The notes under the pieces were generated by a model. That model was not told the DNA's origin. It searched no databases and worked only from the letters and a program-made list of their open reading frames with translations. The position numbers and the translations under genes are program-made. Below, piece after piece: positions 58,475-64,000 of a stretch of DNA of 64,000 nucleotides. Every line of letters starts with the position of its first letter. Positions within the stretch are counted from its first letter, which is position 1. This stretch comes from Vibrio sinaloensis (GTDB lineage: Bacteria; Pseudomonadota; Gammaproteobacteria; Enterobacterales; Vibrionaceae), in contig NZ_CP096199.1 in NCBI RefSeq assembly GCF_023195835.1, positions 2,170,001 through 2,234,000 of the forward strand. Direction: 5' to 3'.

Positions 58475-59434
58475 TTGAACACGCAACACCTTTTTGCCCA
58501 CAACAGCCTAGATATTGAACAAGCTAAGCAGATTTTAGCCGATGGTGAGTTGGTGGCGATCCCGACCGAAACGGTTTACGGCCTCGCCGCCGATGCCTCA
58601 AACCCTGAAGCAGTGAAGAAGATCTTTGCCGCCAAAGGTCGTCCGGCCAATCATCCCTTGATTGTGCATATTGGTGATGTGGCTCAATTGAGTGATTGGG
58701 CGATAGATATCCCTGCCGAGGCGTATACTATCGCTGAAGCTTATTGGCCGGGCCCGGTGACATTGCTGCTCAACAAAGCGCCTCAAGCTACCTCTGTGGT
58801 CACCGGTGGTCTAGACACCATTGGTATTCGCATGCCCGCTCATGCTGTGTTCAGTCAACTTCTTTCATCGGGCATGGCGGTTGCCGCGCCCTCTGCCAAT
58901 CCTTACAAGAAACTGAGCCCAACCTCGGCTAAACACGTGCTTAAATCGCTCGGAGGTAAGATTGCTGCGGTACTTGATGGCGGCGACTGCGCCCACGGTT
59001 TAGAATCGACCATTATTGACTTAACCCAGCGACCTTTTCGCATTTTGCGCAGCGGCCCAGTAAGTGCCGCCGAGCTTTCGCAAACTCTGGGGATGCCGGT
59101 TGAAGCGCCGCAAGCACACTCTGTTGCCGTGCCAGGCAATGTGACCAGTCACTATCAGCCCAATACCAGAGTGCGTTTAGTCACTCTCGAGCAGATTGAA
59201 ACAGCGCAACCTGGCAATATCGCTTGCGTGCATATTTCGCCACTGAGTTCAGACTTTGGGTTTAAAACCAAAGCCATGCCAAATGAGGTGAGCCAATACT
59301 CGCACGATCTCTACCGCGCTCTGGATGAGGTGGATCAATGGGGCTGCGATGAAATTTGGGTCGAACGCCCGCCAGTTAGCGACGAATGGTTAGCCGTTCA
59401 CGACCGCCTCAATCGCGCTCAATCTAAGCTGTAA
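58475..59434 (+). CDS. L-threonylcarbamoyladenylate synthase, Sua5 type
   Basis: It makes threonylcarbamoyl-AMP for t6A37 of ANN-decoding tRNAs. The N-terminal YrdC domain has VAIPTETVYGLAADA, the KGRPANHPLIVHI loop, GPVTLLL and APSANPYKKLSPT. From about residue 205 a second Sua5 domain follows (PGNVTSHYQPNT onward), so this is the two-domain form and not the short TsaC. A TTG at 58475 with GAGG 8 bp upstream is the most plausible start (about 319 aa). Confidence 0.9.
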   Translation: MNTQHLFAHNSLDIEQAKQILADGELVAIPTETVYGLAADASNPEAVKKIFAAKGRPANHPLIVHIGDVAQLSDWAIDIPAEAYTIAEAYWPGPVTLLLNKAPQATSVVTGGLDTIGIRMPAHAVFSQLLSSGMAVAAPSANPYKKLSPTSAKHVLKSLGGKIAAVLDGGDCAHGLESTIIDLTQRPFRILRSGPVSAAELSQTLGMPVEAPQAHSVAVPGNVTSHYQPNTRVRLVTLEQIETAQPGNIACVHISPLSSDFGFKTKAMPNEVSQYSHDLYRALDEVDQWGCDEIWVERPPVSDEWLAVHDRLNRAQSKL

Positions 59435-59439
59435 AAACA

Positions 59440-59472
59440 CAATCATCACGAGAGCCCACTGGCTCTCGTTTG
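59440..59472. terminator. Hairpin between convergent Sua5-type and DUF429 genes
   Basis: ACGAGAGCC / GGCTCTCGT with T-rich flank on the plus strand. Confidence 0.7.
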
Positions 59473-60174
59473 ATTTTCTAGGTAGACAATCTCGCGCACT
59501 CGGCCATTAGCGTCTTTATCTGGATTGATAGGGAGCGTGCTCAGGTGTGGCCATTCACGCGCAATCAACATCAGTACAAAAGCGTCAATGATGTCATCAC
59601 GGCTAGCGGTTTTGCGCGGGATAGTGTTGAGTTGCTGGTGCAGTACAGCCATCCATTGTGGCGCTCGCTTTTCAATAATCGCTAAACGTTGTTGCTCCCC
59701 TACGGCTCTCTTTTTGTTGTGCACAAGCGGCGCCCCATTAAGCTCAGTAAACACCACCTCCGGGTGAGATTCACGCAGCGATAATTCGGGATAGTGTGTC
59801 AGTAGTGCATCGACCTGTTTGACTTTGGGCAAAATATACCAGCTCTGCTTTGAGAGTTTTTTACCGAGCACTGCCTGATTGTTCTCACAGGCCTCGGGAT
59901 AGTTCGGCGCATAGACTGCCTCTTGGCATGGCACAGGGAATACGCTCGAGGCGCGTCTACCCAATCGCTGACGCGCAGCCTTATCACACAACCGATCGGG
60001 CGTGCTCGCATCGCTAAAACCAATTGGAATATCAATCAAACTATGTGCAGAGCGAAGCAGCGAAAGCGCATCGACAAGCTGCTCCACGATATGACATTCG
60101 GGGCTGTCATCCACTAAGGTCCAAATCACCCACCCCGCCTTACAGCCATCAATCCCATTCACTGTTTTGACCAT
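59446..60174 (-). CDS. DUF429 domain protein (RNase H-like fold)
   Basis: 242 aa. It begins NGIDGCKAGWVIW, with the Asp in the first strand typical of RNase H-like folds. LIDIPIGF, RPGRRASSVFPVP-like (here RLGRRASSVFPVP) and RDDIIDAFVLMLIA are the DUF429 signatures with further acidic residues. It is possibly a nuclease; no activity is established. The hairpin after the Sua5-type gene overlaps its last codons. Confidence 0.85.
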   Translation of the reverse strand: MVKTVNGIDGCKAGWVIWTLVDDSPECHIVEQLVDALSLLRSAHSLIDIPIGFSDASTPDRLCDKAARQRLGRRASSVFPVPCQEAVYAPNYPEACENNQAVLGKKLSKQSWYILPKVKQVDALLTHYPELSLRESHPEVVFTELNGAPLVHNKKRAVGEQQRLAIIEKRAPQWMAVLHQQLNTIPRKTASRDDIIDAFVLMLIAREWPHLSTLPINPDKDANGRVREIVYLENQTRASGLS

Positions 60175-60267
60175 GTTTCGCTCTTTTATTTGCTTTGCTA
60201 TCGGCAGTCTAGCGGTTTTGCCGGCAATAAAAAACGCCCCAAATTCGGGGCGTTGAATTGATCTCTG

Positions 60268-60612
60268 TTATTGAGAATACAAACTGCGGATAGGCTCTGG
60301 CTCAACATAGTCAATCAACTCATGTCGACTGAGTTGTTTGACCTGCGCTTCCTCACCAGACACCACCAGCACTTGCTGCTTTTCCAGCGTTTCCACCAGC
60401 TCTAGTTGATAGTCATGAACAAGCGCTTTCGCTTGCCGTTCACTTCCTTGGTGATATTTAACAAAGAAGCGACTGGGCTGCTGCTTCGCTTCGGCTGCAC
60501 GCTCATCGACTGCGGGAAACCCGGGGTTATCAGCATGACTCCACGCTGCCAGCGATGCGAGTAGCAGGCCAACCATCGTCCAACGCGAGTTAAACCACTT
60601 GTTCATATTCAC
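60268..60612 (-). CDS. Secreted stand-alone I9-prodomain-like protein
   Basis: 114 aa with a signal peptide (to about residue 27, SHA|DNPG). The mature part (RFFVKYHQGSERQAKALVHD ... VLVVSGEEAQVKQLSRHE, ending DYVEPEPIRS) follows the fold pattern of the inhibitor I9 prodomain of subtilisins. The adjacent protease's own prodomain has the same pattern (KYIVKFKDN ... YVEVDPPRY). It starts 4 bp after the protease stop, so it is co-expressed. Likely a cognate inhibitor or folding helper in the periplasm or medium; inferred. Confidence 0.7.
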   Translation of the reverse strand: MNMNKWFNSRWTMVGLLLASLAAWSHADNPGFPAVDERAAEAKQQPSRFFVKYHQGSERQAKALVHDYQLELVETLEKQQVLVVSGEEAQVKQLSRHELIDYVEPEPIRSLYSQ

Positions 60613-60615
60613 TCC

Positions 60616-62970
60616 TTATTGAAAAGTCAGTGACCAACTATTGATACGCCCCGTATCTTGGCGCGCATTATCAACGGCTTTTAGCGTCCAATCACCTTGG
60701 GATTCAAAACCGCTGAAATCGACTTGATAGCTAGCACGAATATCGCTCTTAGAGCCCCCTTCATTGTCATGCAATACGGCTTGAGCGCCTGTCGGTGACG
60801 TTAGGGTGACTTTCAAGTCGCCAACATAGCTGTGACTGATATCAAGTTCAACGGTCACCGTTCCTGCGTCCCCTGAGCGCGGCACAGAAATAGCACTGCT
60901 CGCACCTAACGCACTGTTATCAGGAATCGACACTGACTCACTATTGCTGTAACTCGATGGCTGTGTTGAGCCGTTATCAGAACCATTGTGAGTCGCCACC
61001 AGAGTCGCTCCAGTATAGGCTTTGTAACCATCGATCAACACCTGGAATGTGCCTTGACCATTGACATCCAAGCGACAAGACTCTTGGTTACCGCTTTGCC
61101 ATGAGCGACAGTCGTAATTGCTCGTGGTTGGCTCACCATTAAAGCTGACGTACATGTCCGCATCACCGCTACCGCCACTTAAGTTGAACGTTGCTGAAGT
61201 GGCATCGGCTGGCACATCAAAGGTTAACAAACGGCTCGACTTAGCGTCGCCCGACAATGGAGCGGTCGCCACGCCATTTTCCAGTTGTGGTTTTAATACT
61301 TCACCGCCATCACACCCTTTGTCTAGGTATGCTTTCGCAGCATCTGCATTCACCAAGCCATATCCAGTACGATTATCGCGCCCTGCCACATCGATATCGG
61401 TCGCCGTTGCGGTGAGCGCTCTACGAATTTGCTGCGCACTACAGGTTGGATGGTAACTCCAAACCAAGCCGGCTACCCCTGTCACATGTGGTGTCGCCAT
61501 CGACGTACCATTGTAGTACTCATAATCTTCACCTGTGGTGGTAGACACAATCACGCTTTGACCCACTTGCGCCGACAACTCTTGACCTAATGCACGATCA
61601 ACGGTGACCGAGACCAATCCATACGCATCGTTGTCGTCAAGAACAAATGGGTTTTGTAGGCCAGGTAAGTCTTGATTACTGTATACAATCGCCGCTTTGG
61701 CGCCTGCGTTGTAACACGCTTTGACCGGATCAATTTCAGGACGAACGCCAGTGCGTTGGTTGTCAATTCGTTCGGTTAAACAGACCTTGTCTGTCATGTC
61801 ACCACACTCATAACGGCCAGATGAAATGTCACATTCTGCCAGTGGCGCATTTACGCTACCGGCTACCGGAGCCGAAGTGTAAGAGCCTGACTGAAGAATC
61901 TTACGGTTGTGCGGCACAACACCACGTTCAAAGTAGCTGGTGCCATTGATGTTAATATCCGACAGTACCCCTTCGCCCACAGTGACAGTAGACAACACAG
62001 CAACGCCTGGCGCCGCGATGTCGACCTGATCGGTCGCTTGCGAGAACGCCGCATGATCGCTGTTAGTATCGACAGCGGCCACTGACATTACCGCATCGTA
62101 AGACGCAGGGTAACTGTGCGCGGTGTTACCTGAGTTACCTGCCGCAGCAATGAGTAACACGCCCTGATCATAAAGTGATTGCAGTGCGTTTTGCTCTGTG
62201 CGGCTGGATTGACTACCACCCAAGCTCATGTTGACCACGTTAGCACCGTTGTCGGCACACGTTTGAATCGCTTTTACTAGGCTTGATGAGTATCCCCAAC
62301 CTGATTCATTGAATACTTTAACGATGTGCAGATTGACGTTTTGGTTGGGCATTACGCCCTTCACACCTTCGTTATTGGCAATCGCAGCAATGGTGCCCGC
62401 AACATGGGTGCCGTGAGCATTATTGTTGCCTGGTGCGCTCCAAGAGCCCGTGCCGCTGTCGTTGGTGCCGTCGACTCGGTTACCGCTCAAATCGTTGTGC
62501 GCTAGGTCGTAACCCGAATCAATGATACAAACAGTGCGATTTCCCGCATTGGCGTCATCAAGCAATTGCGCGTTCACCGCCTCAAAGCCCCAAGGCGTGG
62601 TTTCGCTGAGTAGGTAACGAGGAGGATCAACCTCGACATACTCAACCTGATCGTTGCTACGCAATGATGAGAGCTGCTGCTCATCCATCTCTACGCTGTA
62701 GATAGGCGTTGCGCCCAGCTTTTCCACTTTACGCGCCTCAACCTGCTCTAGCACCGATTGACGAACTTCACTCGGTGCCATCACTGGCTCACCGGCACGA
62801 GTAAATGGTGCTGGGGCGTTGTCTTTAAACTTAACGATATATTTGGTTGGAAGATCGGCTTCATTGAAGCCTAAGCCGGGCGCTGCATGCGCCGCGGACA
62901 ATCCTGCCATAGCCACTGCGACGGTTGATAGGGTAAATAACCCTTTGCTTTTATTAATTATGTTGTGCAT
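60616..62970 (-). CDS. Secreted S8 serine protease (subtilisin-like) with P domain
   Basis: 784 aa. Signal peptide 1-29, I9 prodomain about 42-118, then the subtilisin domain with Asp151 (IIDSGYD), His187 (NAHGTHVAGT) and Ser490 (NGTSMATPH). A PA-like insert lies at about 380-470. A PPC domain (about 575-655) and a proprotein-convertase P domain (about 680-784) complete the chain. All catalytic residues are present. It is probably an extracellular protease exported by type II secretion. The prodomain-like gene follows directly. Confidence 0.93.
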   Translation of the reverse strand: MHNIINKSKGLFTLSTVAVAMAGLSAAHAAPGLGFNEADLPTKYIVKFKDNAPAPFTRAGEPVMAPSEVRQSVLEQVEARKVEKLGATPIYSVEMDEQQLSSLRSNDQVEYVEVDPPRYLLSETTPWGFEAVNAQLLDDANAGNRTVCIIDSGYDLAHNDLSGNRVDGTNDSGTGSWSAPGNNNAHGTHVAGTIAAIANNEGVKGVMPNQNVNLHIVKVFNESGWGYSSSLVKAIQTCADNGANVVNMSLGGSQSSRTEQNALQSLYDQGVLLIAAAGNSGNTAHSYPASYDAVMSVAAVDTNSDHAAFSQATDQVDIAAPGVAVLSTVTVGEGVLSDININGTSYFERGVVPHNRKILQSGSYTSAPVAGSVNAPLAECDISSGRYECGDMTDKVCLTERIDNQRTGVRPEIDPVKACYNAGAKAAIVYSNQDLPGLQNPFVLDDNDAYGLVSVTVDRALGQELSAQVGQSVIVSTTTGEDYEYYNGTSMATPHVTGVAGLVWSYHPTCSAQQIRRALTATATDIDVAGRDNRTGYGLVNADAAKAYLDKGCDGGEVLKPQLENGVATAPLSGDAKSSRLLTFDVPADATSATFNLSGGSGDADMYVSFNGEPTTSNYDCRSWQSGNQESCRLDVNGQGTFQVLIDGYKAYTGATLVATHNGSDNGSTQPSSYSNSESVSIPDNSALGASSAISVPRSGDAGTVTVELDISHSYVGDLKVTLTSPTGAQAVLHDNEGGSKSDIRASYQVDFSGFESQGDWTLKAVDNARQDTGRINSWSLTFQ

Positions 62971-63367
62971 CTGCTCTATTCCTTTTCGAGCTATTTTTTA
63001 GTCTAAATAACACTCACTCTCATCATTTGGTATGACAAGAGATGAGCGCTCTAGCTATAAGGCATGAACAGAAAACAACCAAAGGCTTAGTAGAGTAAAG
63101 ACACTATTTTTCAACTCAAGATCACTGAATCCACCAAAAGAGTGAACGGTCAATAGAAATAGTATTTTTATCTTAAAAAGCAATCACTTATTTAGTGATT
63201 AGCTGTTTTATCTGGCGATAAAACAGCCTTATTGAGCGTGTGACGCACAAACAGTGACCCGCCGCCAAAGCTGGCGGATTTTATGTTGCAATTTAGTTAA
63301 ATAGAATTAAAACTCTAGGCTTAAGTCATGATTGACCCTATCAAGTGTTCAACCTAAGGAGTTCATT
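62971..63367. other. Intergenic region upstream of the protease and plsC
   Basis: About 400 bp without a gene. It contains a perfect hairpin GCTGTTTTATC / GATAAAACAGC (63202-63227) without a T-run and a weaker CCGCC / GGCGG hairpin near 63256-63275 followed by ATTTTAT. It holds the divergent promoters of the two flanking genes. Confidence 0.5.
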
Positions 63368-64000
63368 TTGCTCGCTGTACTGCGCCTACTATTGGCTGGA
63401 ATATACATTGTTATCATGACACTGTTCGCCGCGGTCTACTGCTTGTTTAGCCCGCGCAACCCAAAGCATGTGTACTTTTTCTGTCGCTGGTTTAATCAAC
63501 TGCACAAACTGCTCGGTGTTGAGCTTATCCAACGTGGACTCGACAATGCCCCACTGCCGCGCAATAGTGTCTATATCTCCAATCACCAAAGTGTGTACGA
63601 CTTTGTCACCTCTCCCGGCATGCTCAGACCTCGCACCGTGTCGTTAGGAAAAAAAGAGCTGATTTGGGTGCCGTTTTTTGGCTTCTTGTATTGGATCACC
63701 GGCAATATTCTTATCGACCGACAAGACAAATCAAAAGCACGTGACACCATCAAGCAGGTGGCCGACGCCATACATCAGCGAAACTTGTCTGTTTGGGCTT
63801 ACCCCGAAGGAACACGCAGCAAAGGTCGTGGGCTTTTACCTTTTAAAACTGGCGCATTTCGAATGGCGATTGAAGCTGGGGTCCCTATTACCCCTATGGT
63901 GGTGAGCACGACGCACAATAAGTTTGATCTCAACCGCAGTGACAACGGCATTGTCATTACTGAAATGCTTGAGCCTATTGAAGTCACCAACTATAAACTC
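63368..64000 (+). CDS. plsC: 1-acyl-sn-glycerol-3-phosphate acyltransferase, C-terminus cut by window edge
   Basis: It acylates lysophosphatidic acid to phosphatidic acid at the inner membrane. 211 codons are visible. An N-terminal hydrophobic helix (LAVLRLLLAGIYIVIMTLFA) precedes the acyltransferase motifs: NHQSVYDF (His-x4-Asp, about residues 73-78), GNILIDRQ, and AYPEGTRSKGRG. The start is TTG at 63368 with AAGGAG 6 bp upstream; the first ATG is 16 codons later and would cut the membrane helix. Confidence 0.9.
   Translation, partial: MLAVLRLLLAGIYIVIMTLFAAVYCLFSPRNPKHVYFFCRWFNQLHKLLGVELIQRGLDNAPLPRNSVYISNHQSVYDFVTSPGMLRPRTVSLGKKELIWVPFFGFLYWITGNILIDRQDKSKARDTIKQVADAIHQRNLSVWAYPEGTRSKGRGLLPFKTGAFRMAIEAGVPITPMVVSTTHNKFDLNRSDNGIVITEMLEPIEVTNYKL

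Overview
The window is chromosomal DNA of a marine Vibrio (Vibrionaceae, Gammaproteobacteria). Gene order and protein sequences point there: a GH20 chitobiase, SmrA, RluF, divergent upp / purMN, purL, MltF, TadA, a minor type IV pilin cluster beside dnaKJ, grpE / nadK-recN-bamE, rnfH-ratA / smpB-ssrA. Two features suit the genus in particular: a tmRNA whose 3' end carries an integrated island (as VPI-1 does in V. cholerae), and repeat families between genes. The species cannot be fixed from the sequence.

Layout. 1-4.3 kb: chitobiase (C-terminus outside the window), a TraB/GumN lipoprotein-like secreted protein, tRNA-Pro(UGG) with two decayed copies, and a 46-aa membrane protein. 4.3-10.1 kb: smrA, rluF, upp, purMN, yaeP-DUF4250 and a DUF3622 gene, with a broken DUF533 remnant. 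10.2-16 kb: purL and mltF. 16.2-21.6 kb: a 45-aa basic protein, tadA, a LysR regulator divergent from the glutathione-dependent formaldehyde pathway (frmA-fghA), and an AbgT transporter. 21.9-24.4 kb: minor pilins. 24.4-33.8 kb: dnaJ, dnaK, a dicarboxylate/amino-acid symporter, grpE, nadK, recN, bamE. 34.2-36.1 kb: rnfH-ratA, smpB, ssrA.

36.06-52.67 kb is an integrative island of about 16.6 kb in ssrA. It has a tyrosine integrase at the left end, an AlpA-like regulator, a Toprim primase-like protein, a RecA-fold helicase, a small-terminase-like protein, and then inverted cargo: a complete type I restriction-modification operon (hsdM-hsdS-COG2958 gene-hsdR). After that come a nonsense-broken second integrase, three genes of unknown function and a lipase-like lipoprotein. 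The gene set resembles phage-inducible chromosomal islands / P4-like satellites carrying defence cargo. Imperfect direct repeats of the tmRNA 3' end bound it, and the octamer TTACCCAA recurs near both ends.

52.7-64 kb: a methyltransferase-HNH nuclease fusion just outside attR, a BCCT transporter, a VOC protein, lhgO, a Sua5/TsaC-family protein, a DUF429 protein, a secreted subtilisin followed by a stand-alone prodomain-like protein, and plsC (C-terminus outside the window).

Regulation visible in the sequence: PurR boxes before purMN and purL, sigma-32 promoters before dnaK and grpE, and a double LexA box before recN. The most unusual non-coding structure is a three-copy composite element. 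Each copy has a perfect 7-bp tandem array (14, 16 and 35 units) starting at a stop codon (rluF, nadK, bamE), then a conserved hairpin and a conserved trailer.
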